Origin: Diospyros lotus
Taxonomy: Eukaryota > Streptophyta > Magnoliopsida > Ericales > Ebenaceae
Direction of reading: 5' to 3'
DNA length: 64,000 nucleotides
NCBI RefSeq assembly: GCF_014633365.1
Contig: NC_068342.1
Location: 1,474,622 to 1,538,621, forward strand
The translations under genes were made by a program, and so were the position numbers. Under the pieces are notes generated by a model that searched no databases, was not told where the DNA came from, and saw nothing but the letters and a program-made list of their open reading frames with translations. How positions within the stretch are numbered: the first letter of the stretch is position 1; each line of letters starts with the position of its first letter. Of the stretch, positions 10,201-20,700 are shown in pieces.

Positions 10201-12643
10201 AATGTTAACAGTAAGACAACAAGGCAGATTTTGTACTTGCCAAATGATCTTTTCACTTGTTCCTAAACAAAAAGGTTAACAGATTCATTAATGTAATTGA
10301 TCAATGAGATCAAAGCAATGCATCAAATTCTAGAATACTTCATTGTAGAGCATTTAGACTACACCCACCCAGAAGTTGTCCCATGAAACCATGCTGAGAA
10401 AATGATTATGAAGAAACTCAAATATATATAGCCATATGCCCTCCAAACAAAATTTGATCACTTACTAACTTCGGTAGTTCTATACAAAACCCTGTCCAAA
10501 CATACTTGGATAAATGTAATTCTCTAACCCTATGTCTTTCAAATAAACTCTAACATTAGCTACTGCCCTCTTTCTATCTAAAACCCTGTTCAGGCGCACT
10601 TAAATTCCCACCTGTCCTCTTGGCACAGAGATTTGTCCATAACATAGCTCCACATAAGTAAGTGCAGCCTATAAGCAATGAGTTGGAGACATGCTCTTGC
10701 CCATATGGCTCAACTACTCAGGATTTTCAATAAAGCTTGTAAAAATGGCTCTAAATTTTATTTATGTCCCGAATGCTACATGCAGTAAAAGCAATATGCA
10801 TTAGAACTACATAATTGTAGGTTGACTGAATAACAATACATCCAGCAAATAACTTTATGCTAGAATAACAACACAACACATCAAGCCTTAATCCCACCTA
10901 ATAATGGAATAAAATAAAAATTCTCCTATCATTAAAGTATCAACCCCAATAAGCACCAGATATAATTAGGACTTGCCAGAGAAGTGATCTGTTGTCCAAT
11001 TCCTGCTTTGGTACATCACGGCCACGCATTGTCACCAAGTCTAAAAAAATAGCTTTATTTTCGCAGCAGATGACAAGGAAATGCCTTCCTTTTGTTGATG
11101 GGGCAGGAGAACTAAAAGCTGAAGCAACATTATTGACAGCTGATGGAGCTTCAGCAGCAGCAGAACGATTGTGCCAGTGTTGCCAGAAGCATACATCATC
11201 GTCATAAAAGCTAACCTGCTTAACACTTGAACCATGTAGTTCAACATCAGGTTAACATTTAAACAAAATCCAACAAAGATAAGAAAAAGCGTTAGCATAT
11301 ATCATTACCTCCCACCACGCATGGCTTCTGTCGGTTTCCCTTTAGGCTCTACAGCAGAAGTAACACAGATCAGAAGAAAATACTGGTTAATACTTCACTC
11401 AATATTTAAGTAACTAGATATATTTCCAGATAAAATAATTTTAAAATTATATATAGAGATGTTAATGTTTGCAAAAATGTCAGAACATTTATCACTCAAG
11501 ATACTCTTAGTTCAGCCCTAATCAATGTTCAGCCTCTCTTATTTCAGCCCTGAGTTTGGCTCTTTCAATCTTAAAATGAACTACTCTTTCAAAGCATTCT
11601 AGTGCTTTAATATATTCAATATACTCTTTCTTCAGTACTAATCAATGTTCAACCTCTCTTACTTCTGGCCTTTGATGTACACCAACTTGAACTTGATTAC
11701 TTTCTATCAGTTGAAAACCACACTCACTCAAGATTCGGCAATCTGTCAATTGATGCTATTTCATAACTTCTCAGCCTTCCTTCTACTTTCTAAAACCATA
11801 ACTTGCGGCAACTTGCTCCTAAACTGAAACCCCATCATAAGCTATACAGAGACAGCAAGCCTACAAGTTTTCTACGGCAGGATTGAAAGATACATCTACA
11901 AAAATAAGGAATTCTCACAAAGCAACCGCCATTGAGAACTTTGAGTTAGAAAGAATCATCCATCTGTTTTAACTCCTACTGTTTTTATGAATTTGCGAGT
12001 TGAAAAGGTAGTCCTACTCTTCCTTGCGGGACACCCAGCAGCCCTAGATTCCCGTAACCGAGTCCAAGTTCACATCTCATTAAGCTACCTGCTGCCAAAA
12101 GAAAGATCTATTTCCTAATTAAATTCCTTAAAGTGATAAAAGAAGACTCGTAATTTTACTAGATCGAATTCATTCTGAAAGAGAACAGCAGGCCAATTCT
12201 GTAAACACTCAACTGCCTTGAGAAAAATAACAAGGCAGTCGCCCACCAGCGCATAGTAGCTAATCATTCATGTCTTCCAAAATAAATAACTACTGACGGG
12301 AGAAAATTAGAAGATGCCAAAGAGGGCTTCCTCACCTGATTCGCCCTCTGCAAGCTTCTCCAGCTTGGCACCCACCAAACGCCTCTCATCGACGCCACCA
12401 GCTTTCAGCTCATAAATCACCTGAAACACGTAAAACATATTTGAATCAAGCCACGACGGCTACAGTAAATCATCAAAATTACAAAATTAAAAAAAATAAA
12501 TAAATAAGAACCTGGCGGTGTTCCCAATTCCAAACGGAGACACGATCCGATGCATCGGCAGTCACCAGCCACGGATGGGTCGGGTGCATTTGGATCTTCA
12601 CGATCTTGTCGTTCGTTGGGCGGAAAGCCCTCAACCGCAGCAT
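1187..12643 (-). CDS. TWD40-1: TWD40-1-like WD40 protein, TPLATE/TSET complex subunit (partial, exons 1-10)
   Basis: The ten exons listed below join in phase to give 371 codons starting MLRLRAFRPTNDKIVKIQ; the 3' part lies beyond the left edge. I recognise the protein as the land-plant TWD40-1 family, a beta-propeller subunit of the TPLATE (TSET) adaptor complex that acts at the plasma membrane in clathrin-mediated endocytosis. WD-type blades are visible: TADASDRVSVWNW near residues 29-41, GGSDGVIRVLSMITWK ending at residue 202, GGSDGLLVLWSAD in exon 7 and GADKTLSIWDT in exon 8. The family is usually around 1,300 residues, so roughly a quarter is present. Reading is uninterrupted with no stops, unlike the transposon frames around it. 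Introns are 83-1402 bp except intron 7 (6534 bp), which carries Copia-B. The first ATG is chosen because the family's conserved N-terminus begins there. Confidence 0.9.
1478..1593 (-). CDS. TWD40-1: TWD40-1 exon 9
   Basis: 116 bp, CCTCAG acceptor to GTATAC donor. It encodes ELRRIKPVPKLACHSVASW and following residues, ending in a split Trp codon. Confidence 0.9.
1705..1821 (-). CDS. TWD40-1: TWD40-1 exon 8
   Basis: 117 bp, 39 codons, TTTAAG acceptor to GTACCT donor. It encodes AHDGGVVAVELSRVSGG and then a GADKTLSIWDT blade. It lies 6.5 kb from exon 7 because of the inserted retrotransposon. Confidence 0.9.
2365..2378. repeat. Poly-C run of 14
   Basis: A homopolymer of 14 C in TWD40-1 intron 7. 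Its exact length may be a sequencing artefact. Confidence 0.8.
2695..3307 (+). repeat. Copia-B 5' LTR
   Basis: 613 bp, TGTTAGAACA to TTTAACA. A TATAAATA-like box occurs near 2895. It carries a 15-bp segment absent from the 3' LTR. Confidence 0.93.
3392..7458 (+). pseudogene. Copia-B gag-pol remnant
   Basis: Gag at 3392-4171 is open (259 codons) and ends in a CX2CX4HX4C zinc knuckle (CYYCQEEGHLKRNC); a TAG stop follows. The protease active site reads DYG where D-S/T-G is expected. Integrase (4703-5500) has a stop after the WGPS segment and an altered second catalytic region (RTGDRLEF). RT begins near 5992, with a stop at the PRQ-W position about 6370, and has YMDD near 6487. RNase H follows to 7458. 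Several independent lesions make it non-functional. Confidence 0.9.
7529..8126 (+). repeat. Copia-B 3' LTR
   Basis: 598 bp, TGTTAGAACA to CTCTAACA, preceded by a purine-rich tract and followed by the ACAAT duplication. Confidence 0.93.
8356..8454 (-). CDS. TWD40-1: TWD40-1 exon 7
   Basis: 99 bp, 33 codons, TTGTAG acceptor to GTATCT donor. It encodes TLLVSGGSDGLLVLWSADHG and following residues. It is the last exon before the intron that received Copia-B. Confidence 0.9.
8455..9306 (-). other. TWD40-1 intron 6
   Basis: 852 bp with a purine-rich patch at 8590-8760 (pyrimidine-rich on the gene strand). No gene or element is recognised. Confidence 0.8.
9307..9381 (-). CDS. TWD40-1: TWD40-1 exon 6
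   Basis: 75 bp, 25 codons, TTCAG acceptor to GTAGGT donor. It encodes LVRRYTGGHKGSISCLMTF and following residues. Confidence 0.9.
9475..9574 (-). CDS. TWD40-1: TWD40-1 exon 5
   Basis: 100 bp, TTGCAG acceptor to GTTCTC donor. It encodes MEFLSRSSGADGPLVAFGG and ends in SMITWK, which includes a clear WD blade. Confidence 0.9.
9575..10976 (-). other. TWD40-1 intron 4, GC-AG type
   Basis: 1402 bp. It begins GCAAGTCC on the gene strand and ends TTGCAG. AT-rich, no element recognised. Confidence 0.8.
10977..11225 (-). CDS. TWD40-1: TWD40-1 exon 4 (ends at a GC donor)
   Basis: 249 bp, acceptor TTCAAG. It encodes SVKQVSFYDDDVCFWQHW through KQELDNRSLL. The only donor that keeps frame with exon 5 is TCTG|GCAAGT, which is the GC-AG intron consensus; two bases (TG) carry over to complete a Cys codon. 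Confidence 0.85.
11309..11348 (-). CDS. TWD40-1: TWD40-1 exon 3
   Basis: A 40-bp micro-sized exon between a TGTAG acceptor and a GTAATG donor. It encodes EPKGKPTEAMRGG plus two bases. It is too short to show as a free-standing frame and is supported by phase and by the family sequence. Confidence 0.85.
11349..12335 (-). other. TWD40-1 intron 2
   Basis: 987 bp. It contains a diverged direct repeat of about 31 bp (starting 11521 and 11641, spacing exactly 120). Nothing else recognised. Confidence 0.75.
12336..12420 (-). CDS. TWD40-1: TWD40-1 exon 2
   Basis: 85 bp, from a TTTCAG acceptor to a GTGAGG donor. It encodes VIYELKAGGVDERRLVGAKL and following residues and leaves one base for the next codon. 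Confidence 0.9.
12512..12643 (-). CDS. TWD40-1: TWD40-1 exon 1
   Basis: 132 bp, 44 codons. The start ATG is at 12643-12641. The exon ends in HRQ before a GTTCTT donor. It encodes the first propeller strand pair with HPTHPWLVTADAS. Confidence 0.9.
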
Positions 12644-13015
12644 TTTGGCTCACCTCTCCTTCGCACAAAACAAGAGTAGCAAATCCACAGATCCAACGAA
12701 TCTACAACTACGAACCAAACTCTACATTCAACTTAAAATATAATGATGAAACGGAAGCCACATCGCCCACCGACTTTGCATCCGATCAATTCCCACCACC
12801 GATCTGGTCAACTTTCCGGCGACTCGGCCCTCCCACGACTCACAGATCCATATATAGACTGAACATCTGAATTTGGCGGCGATTAAGCAATCGGCGGCCG
12901 CCGTTTCTCGCTCTGCCACCGCATAGAAATGAGCACAGACCAGAGAGAGGAAAAGTAACCGAGTTCTGCTGTCAGCCAACACTACAGATTTGAGAATGTT
13001 GCCTGAACCGAAAAT
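12644..13015 (-). promoter_or_regulatory. TWD40-1 leader and proximal promoter
   Basis: Upstream of the TWD40-1 ATG the composition is clearly higher in G+C than the AT-rich spacer beyond 13020. A TATA-like TATATATG sits on the minus strand at 12856-12849 and a CT-rich patch lies near 12950. The transcription start is not determinable from sequence alone; the boundaries are approximate. Confidence 0.45.
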
Positions 13016-14089
13016 ATACTTTTTTATTTATTTTTTTTCCCTTTCTTGTTTAAATTTTTAATATATTTTTATTTTATTTTTAATTTCTGAGTTTATAATT
13101 TTAAAAATTCAATTTTTGAATTATTGAATTGTTAATAAATTTATTGGAAAGTTAAATTGTACTTAAGAATATCTATGATGTATAATATAAATAATTAATT
13201 TTTAATAATCATGTGATGCGACTTTTGTGCCTACAATATATTATACATGTTGTGCATTATATATGTTTTATTATAAAATATAACGTATCCATAAGTATTA
13301 CAAAATTTACTCAAATGGGAGGTTTTATGGTGGCTTACCTCATCATCGACCACCATACTTGCCACACCTTCATTTACATCATTTGTATTTGTCGTCGACC
13401 ATTTCTTTTACTTCGTTGCTAATTACTTTTTATTCTACCACATTACCCACCAAATCTCATTGCCAACCACCATTTATGTCAATCCCTCACCCCATAAAAA
13501 CTCCCACCATTCTAACTCGTTTTCTTTTTCATCATCTACATCTTAATTGCCACTAGCTATTGAATAAATAAATTATGGCAAAGATGGTGATCAACAACAA
13601 GGATTTATTGGATATGGGTTGCAGGAGATAGAAGGATAATTTAGATATTTCAATACAAGTGTATTGCATGCTTTAACTCAATTATAATAAAGTGTGCAAT
13701 TGACGCCAGTTGAATCACCTCAACTCGTCATGAGAACCTCTCCATGTTCTGGTGACATTTTGAAATTCATATGAAAAAGTCTAGCAGCAGTCCAGCACAA
13801 TATATAAGATAATGAAGTCAAACTTTAAGTGAGTATATTATAGTTGACAATTATCATATAATACAATCATTTCGTCATTTGACATATCGATTGAGCGAGA
13901 GTCATGGTACGATAAAACTCCTAACTCAATAATTATGCGTCAAATATTATCAATGTGACTATATGACATCTCAAAAAATACTTTCATGATACCTTGCCCA
14001 CTTAATTTCCTGTCATACTAACAGTAGACCGCATATGACATTTGCGCTCATTGATATAAGGGTGACATATCATATTCTTTAGCACCTAC

Positions 14090-14143
14090 CTCTATGCCCC
14101 AGTAATATAGAATCACCTATATGCCCTAGTAATATAGAATCAC
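14090..14143. repeat. 27-bp tandem duplication
   Basis: Two adjacent near-identical 27-bp units built around AGTAATATAGAATCAC. Confidence 0.85.
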
Positions 14144-15792
14144 ATAAATGAATATCTCCACATCGCAATTTGATAGGTAAAGGCATTAGCAAATATTGCA
14201 CACAAATACACAAAACAACCATATCAATTCAAGTATAATGATCAATTATACAATCATAACTTGATGACAATAATCATCAATAAATTTATCCATAATGCCA
14301 TATAATCAGTTATCGGTATTACATTTAGTAAGTCATTCTCCAACAACCATCAACAAAATTACTATAAATATCCAGATATCATATGATATGTGATTCACCA
14401 CCCTTAACTATTAGTGTCTCATGCTAATTAATGTAATAAATATCGTGTCAGTCCGTAATTGACTAATTATAGTTCACATCCAATTAATCTAATGACCAAG
14501 AATATTTAAGAAATACAGTCATCATAATGTCTCGTCACGTATTATTAACATAATTAATAATGAAACTCTCAAACATAACATTTAAAGACTAATTTATATA
14601 ACAAAAATGAAGAGTAATTAATGACGATAAGCTTGCATTCTATGAAGGTATATAAAGATACATTCAATGTATTTTAATATACATGCCATACATCATCTAA
14701 ATATAACATTATGGCACATAATTAACACAATATACAATATAAATAGCATATTATACACATGAAATTTTTATACATAATAGTCGTATAATATATATTTTTG
14801 TATTGTAATCCAATCTTTTTGTACATCACACCATTTTTTATTGCCTAGGTAATGGTACCATTTAGTATAATTGAACTTACAAACACTCGTGAAGTTAAAT
14901 GGTATCAAAGGGTATTGGCACTTGATATCATGCAAGTGGCTAAATCTATATTTTATTCATGTATTTTTACATTTTTTTATGTAATTATTTGATTTTGTTG
15001 TTATTTTATTTACATATATGTATTTGCACTTCTGAATTAATTTAACAATTATACGTTGATTTTTTTTTTTGAGTGTGTGTGTTAGCTTAAATTTTTTGTT
15101 ATTTCGATAACACAATTATATTTGTATTTTTAAATTAATTTTACCCCTATATTTTGACATACAAATAAATTTGATTAAATTGATACAAAAATGTACGTAA
15201 ATGGGTATAATTGAAATAACAAAAAAATTGAGTTGTCACACAATAAATATTAAAGTATAATGATTAAATTGACTAAAAAATACAAATCCATTTATATAAC
15301 TGAAACAATGAAATATTTGAGTGATCATAAGAAAAATGAGAAAATATATACGCAAAAATATGAGTTTGGCATGATACAAATAAAATATATTATATAACAT
15401 GAATTATTTACGTTATATAAATCAGTAGAGAAGTTAATTTGTTATAAAAATCAATATATAAGTTAATTATTCTCAATCCGATACGTACTTAATAAAGCAC
15501 ATAAGAATAAAAATTTGTTAAGTGCATTTAAAATATTTCATAACCCTAACTAAAAAAAATAAGTACAATTTGAATTCATAGTAGTTGTATTCTCAAATAT
15601 ATATTTAAATGCATATGAATAAATAAATATATAAAGCTTACAAAACATAAATATAATTTTTTAAAACTATATTATACATCATTAGCAATTACATGTAGGA
15701 CGTGATAAACTCCATAAGTAGCGATGAGTGAGAATAAAGAAGATAAAAGAAAGAAATGGCCAATGTTGGTGTTTTGACAATATTTTCATAAT

Positions 15793-16215
15793 GGATTGCG
15801 CTATTTGTACATAATAGGGTTTACGTAACTCTTTATAGGGCGATATATCGCCATATTTTGATGTAAAAATATCGTGATATTTTGTAATTTTTATTCACCC
15901 TCTTATTTTTTTCTCCCCGCCTGCCTTGCTCTTGTCTGCTATCGCCGCTACAACCTTATTGTCTCATCGTTGTCACCTCATCTCCTTATCACTGCATCTT
16001 TTAGCAATCGACAACCACCAAAACTAATCGATGATGCAATATGCGGTGGTCGAGGAGCGACTAGAGAGAGGGCGAGAGTGAGAGAGAGAGATAGATGAGA
16101 GAGAGTGTGTGTGTGTTTTGGGTATGAGTTTGGGTCATTTATTAGGGACAAATTGCTAATTTTATTATTTTGTAAATGATTATGCACACTACATTTCGTA
16201 TAAATAGCATTATCC
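15793..16215. mobile_element. Candidate MITE with imperfect terminal inverted repeats
   Basis: Left end GGATTGCGCTATTTGTAC (15793-15810). The reverse complement of 16198-16215 reads GGATAATGCTATTTATAC, 14 of 18 matching. The 423-bp interior is non-coding, with a perfect 14-bp palindrome GGCGATATATCGCC (15839-15852) and GA/GT repeats. No convincing target duplication was found, so the boundaries are provisional. Confidence 0.45.
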
Positions 16216-16888
16216 TTTTGTAATTGGTTGATGTTATAAAAAAGATATAAAAAAGGGATAGTATGTAAAAAAGTTAGATAAGAGTGTTTTAGACATTTTT
16301 AAAAAATCTTATATGATATAATTAACAATAAGGATGTGTTTGATTGCATTATCTAGAATTTAATTATAGATAATATTTGTCTAGAAAACAAAAATTACCT
16401 CATCCCTTGGAAAATGAATTCTATGGAAATAAGTTTTAAATGCTTGTACCATATACATTTTTTCATATAAAAGTTACGAGTGTTCGATTGTTTTCATATA
16501 AAATATTATAATAATTACACATTTATATGATAAATGTATATAATCAAACACACTCTAAAAGTAAAATGTTATAAGTTTTCAAAAATTAATAAAGGTTGTC
16601 AAAATTTCTTTAAATACAAGATATATATACGATTATATAAACAAATATGTTATTTTGATGTTACGAAGTTATCATCATAATGCAAATTCTTACTAAATTT
16701 TGATTTTGTAACCTTACAAGTATAAGATATTCAATTCTATCGCTTTGTTAGCTTTAGTTTTTATTTAAAATTTGTCTTAAAAATATATAAAAATTAAATC
16801 TGACTATTAATTGTCACCTAATAAATATTTATTTAAAATATTATGTATTTATGAATTAATTTGATTTGGAGGAATTAATATATCTTTT

Positions 16889-17576
16889 TATAAATAGCTG
16901 TAGTTTTTGAAAAACACTCGTCCTAGTCCATTGCAGGCACTTCAATCAAGCTCCGGGATTCGGGTTATCGGGTTATTGGGTTTCTCTCAATCTTTGTGTA
17001 CTCGTCTTCCCTCTTCGATCCCCTTTCTCGCCATTATCACAGGCCTTTAACGACCTTCCCCTTTCTGTTTACTCCTCCATCTTCCAGTTTATCACTGTGA
17101 ACTACAGCGCAACTAGGTTTAGGTTGAACCCTTCCCCAGTTCCCCGTCTTCTTGCGAAGGATCCTCCCTCTGGCAGTGGTTGGTATTCAGAACTCACAAT
17201 CACACACAGAAATCCTATGTTTTCTACGTTCATTCGTGTATAGATAGTGCCTTGATACTATATCTGCAAGTAGGGTTCGAGACTAATAGCTAGAACGTCC
17301 TTACGCAAGGGAAAATTTAAAAAATTTGAATTCTAGGGTTTTGGAGCGAAGAGGGAAGTCGCTGGTTTCAAATAATTTTGGCCGTTATTTATTTATTTTT
17401 GGTGATTTTTGTGGAATTGGTTGTTATAGGAAAATGGGGAGCGTGTGTTTTGGTTTTGTTTTTGGTTTTTACGAATGTTTTGTGTGTGGTCTTGCAGTGC
17501 AACGAGGGTGGTGGCATGAAAGCACAGCAAAGGAGAGAGATAGATAGAGGCTAGGTTGGCTTGGAGATGATATGAT
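16889..17576 (+). promoter_or_regulatory. EPL1 core promoter and leader
   Basis: A TATAAATA box lies at 16889-16896, placing transcription start about 30 bases on, near the change to pyrimidine-rich leader sequence. A leader intron is possible, with an acceptor at CTTGCAG just before 17497, but I could not fix its donor. Confidence 0.5.
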
Positions 17577-17729
17577 ATGAGTAGACTGTCGTTTAGGCCT
17601 CGTCCTCTCGACATTCACAAGAAGCTCCCGATTGTGAAATCTGTCAAGGATTTTGAGGATGAAGAGACCCCCACTTCTACCCGAAATTCCCAGATACTGC
17701 GGCTTGCTGCCGCAGAGGCCGACAATGAG
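17577..17729 (+). CDS. EPL1: EPL1 exon 1
   Basis: 153 bp, 51 codons, starting [16 protein letters not shown] and ending AEADNE before a GTAACC donor. Confidence 0.93.
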
Positions 17730-20700
17730 GTAACCCCTTTCTTCGGCCCGGACTTTGACAAGTTTCATATTTGTTGTTTCTTAGTCTCTGTTCTCTGTGC
17801 TATTGCAGTTATACGCTGTGAATTGTATGTAAGTTCCAATGCTGATGAAGCTTACGTTTTTCAGTTAATTGACTGTATTTGATTTTAAATAAACCTTGCA
17901 TACCCACCTCAGATAGCGAGATTAAGGTTTGATGTGTTGTTTGTATACAGCTTGCATGCTGTATAGTGTAAAAAGAGGTGTTATTTCTAACTCCTTCATT
18001 ATAAGAGCAAACACATACATATTTAAACATATACAGAGAGAGAGAGAGAGAGAGGGGGGGGGGGGTGAGTTATTCCAAGTCCTTAATTACATGTGTAAGC
18101 ACATACATATTTACACAGGGAGTGTGTATGGGTTCCATTGATGAACAGGCAACAATCAAATAAAATTTCAGGAACCCATACACACTCCCTGTAAACACAA
18201 AAATGAGAAAGAGGATAGGAATCTTGACTAAGAAAAAAGTAAACAACTGACTGAGAATATGGGAACATCATTTGAATAAAAAAATGAGGAGGATAGTCTG
18301 TTGTATAATTATGGTATTTATTTCTTTAAGATCAACAAGGGCCATTCACGCAAGGGAAGGAAAGTGGTACTTGTAATCCAGGTCGCCATATTTTATAGCA
18401 AATGAAACTATGGAAGGTACATTATTGAAAGTATGTAATTCCATGATATTTAAATATTAACATAAAAGTGGGAAAAAAGATTAGGCAGGCTTCTAGGTGA
18501 AGGATAATGGACATTAAAGAACAGACTGAGTTATTGACTCAAAAAATGAACAAAGTATGATCACAATAATAGCAGGTTAGGCTCCTTTTCTAACTATGGC
18601 CCTTATTTTTATTAGCAAACACTGGTTTTCTGTTCTCACACAGGAGAAGTTAACACACAGTTGTGATCCAGATGATCTTGATTGTAACAAAATTAAAAGA
18701 ATAACTACGAAGAAATCCTTAATCACACTAATTGGGGTTGGTTTCTTACAAAATTAAAAGCACGTGTGAAAATTATGGAATTCCCTTATAATGTATATTA
18801 AAGTGATGGTGTGTCTTTTGTTCAAGACCTGTGTAAACTTTAAATTTTAAATGCCTGTTGCATTGTTTCCTGTATGGAAGGCGATGCTACTAACTTGATA
18901 GCATCATTAACAGTTCAACAACACTGCTCCTTATTTTGCATGAGAAACCCTTCATTGTGGTCCCTGGATAGTTGTGTGTCATCTGAAGTTTCTGAAAACC
19001 AATTGATTCCAAATCTGTTGTTTTAATGTATTATGATATTCAAAAAGGCTCTTCTTATTAGCATGGAACTAATACCTAATCTTTGCTAAAACCTTGTGAG
19101 AATCAGGGGACTACTTTAGATAATTCCCCTGCGTCAAGCAGAAGTGCACTATTTGTTTCTCTTAGTTGTGGTTTTGGCATTATACAAATGGTAAGAATTA
19201 AGGGACTACTTCAGATAATCCCGTAGCATTACTTGGAAGTGCCCTAGCTGCTTCTCTTAGTTGTGTTTTTGGCATCTTAAAAATGGCGCTTTCTTGGGCT
19301 GTCTTTCTTGCTTATCCTATTGCTTGGGTTCAACCAAAATCAAATAGGAACCTTTCCCCTTCCCCTCCCACTTACTCGAGGATGTTGCTATTGACTTAAC
19401 TCTTTGAAGTGACAAAGGGAACACCTCAATATTGTCGATTATATTAGGGGTAATGTCGAACCAAGCTTCAAGTAGGGAATATTTGTTTTTATTGGGGCTC
19501 CATTTCAAAATGACCTGGCATTTTAAAACATTTATGTGATACCTACCAAAAGTGATCATGTTTTCCAATAGGAAGCTCTTGAATCTCTTTTTGGTGGACT
19601 GCAAATCCATCTACTCACTAAATTACTTTTTGTAAACCATATATATAAATATTAGACATTAGCCACATGGAACGCATGTGCAATTTTCTTGTTTTCCTCT
19701 CATTCTGATTGAACAATCAAATATCATTGAAAACTACTACAACCAACTCTTCTTCTAGGGAAATTTTCATAGAAAGGGGAAAAGATAACTCTTTATGGTT
19801 GGATATCATGCAAATTTACAAGCATATTTATAGAAAGTGTAAAAGAACTAAGTAAAAGGTGTACAATTTCCACATCAGAATAAAAGAAAGCATTTATTAC
19901 TCCATAGCAGAAACACAAAATAAAAAAACAAATAAAGAAAAACAATGAACATAATAGAAGGGAAATATTTATTGGAAATGTTGTTCATGGCATCTTGTTT
20001 GTCATTACTGGCTATGCTGTTTACTTGATTGAGGAAAGAGGTTAAGAATTATTGGCAAACTAGTGAGAATCACGTGATATGCAAATGTTGATACAGCCTT
20101 CTATGAGAAGGTTGCAGTTATCTACAACTTCATATATTTATTCCATGCATACTTTCTAGTAATTGATGAATGACATTTCAGTAGTAAATACTTCAAATTA
20201 TGGTTTAGCAACTTAGCAAAAGATTAAAAAAAAAAAAGAATAGCAAAATTATTATATATTTTTTGACATATGGTGTTCTCCCCTACAATAAGAATACGTT
20301 ATAGATATGGATAAGTAGAATCAGTGTCAACTTATGACTTTGGTTTTCTCATCTTAGACTATGTACCTTCAACTGATCTACTTTGAAAATTTTCTTTTAT
20401 AGGTCCAGCAAATTCCTAGCAAGAAGGTGGCTCCGGAAATTCCTACTCCACAGTTTGTTTTTGTTGATACATATGAAAGAGATTATTCTCGCACTTTTAC
20501 TCAACCAACATCATACATACGGGCTAGAGGAGGTTTGTGTAGTGCATTTATTATTTCGTTGTTGAGTAGGGAAATTGTTTTGACATGGCATCAATTGATA
20601 TGGGTCACCAAAATATTTATAGCTCGTGCCGAACTTGGGGATTTTGTTGAGTATGACTTGGATAATGAGGACGAAGATTGGCTTGAAGAATTCAACAAAG

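Larger units (their letters stand above)
13020..16888. other. AT-rich intergenic spacer between divergent genes
   Basis: Very AT-rich, without a supported gene. Contents: a 27-bp tandem pair (14090-14143), a 12-bp palindrome at 14851-14862 (AATGGTACCATT), a candidate MITE (15793-16215) and GA/GT microsatellite at about 16060-16115. The short open frames here show no family signature. Confidence 0.7.
17730..20402 (+). other. EPL1 intron 1
   Basis: 2673 bp. It holds a GA microsatellite and G run near 18037-18066, a strong hairpin (18115-18192) and a diverged tandem duplication (19097-19284). No gene or complete element. Confidence 0.75.

Noticed and set aside
12550..12870. 106-codon plus-strand frame
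   Set aside because: It overlaps TWD40-1 exon 1 and its leader on the other strand; the minus-strand protein is conserved and this one is not.
13213..13556. His/Thr-rich overlapping frames in the spacer
   Set aside because: Biased composition from CA-rich sequence; no start context, no homology and no splice structure.
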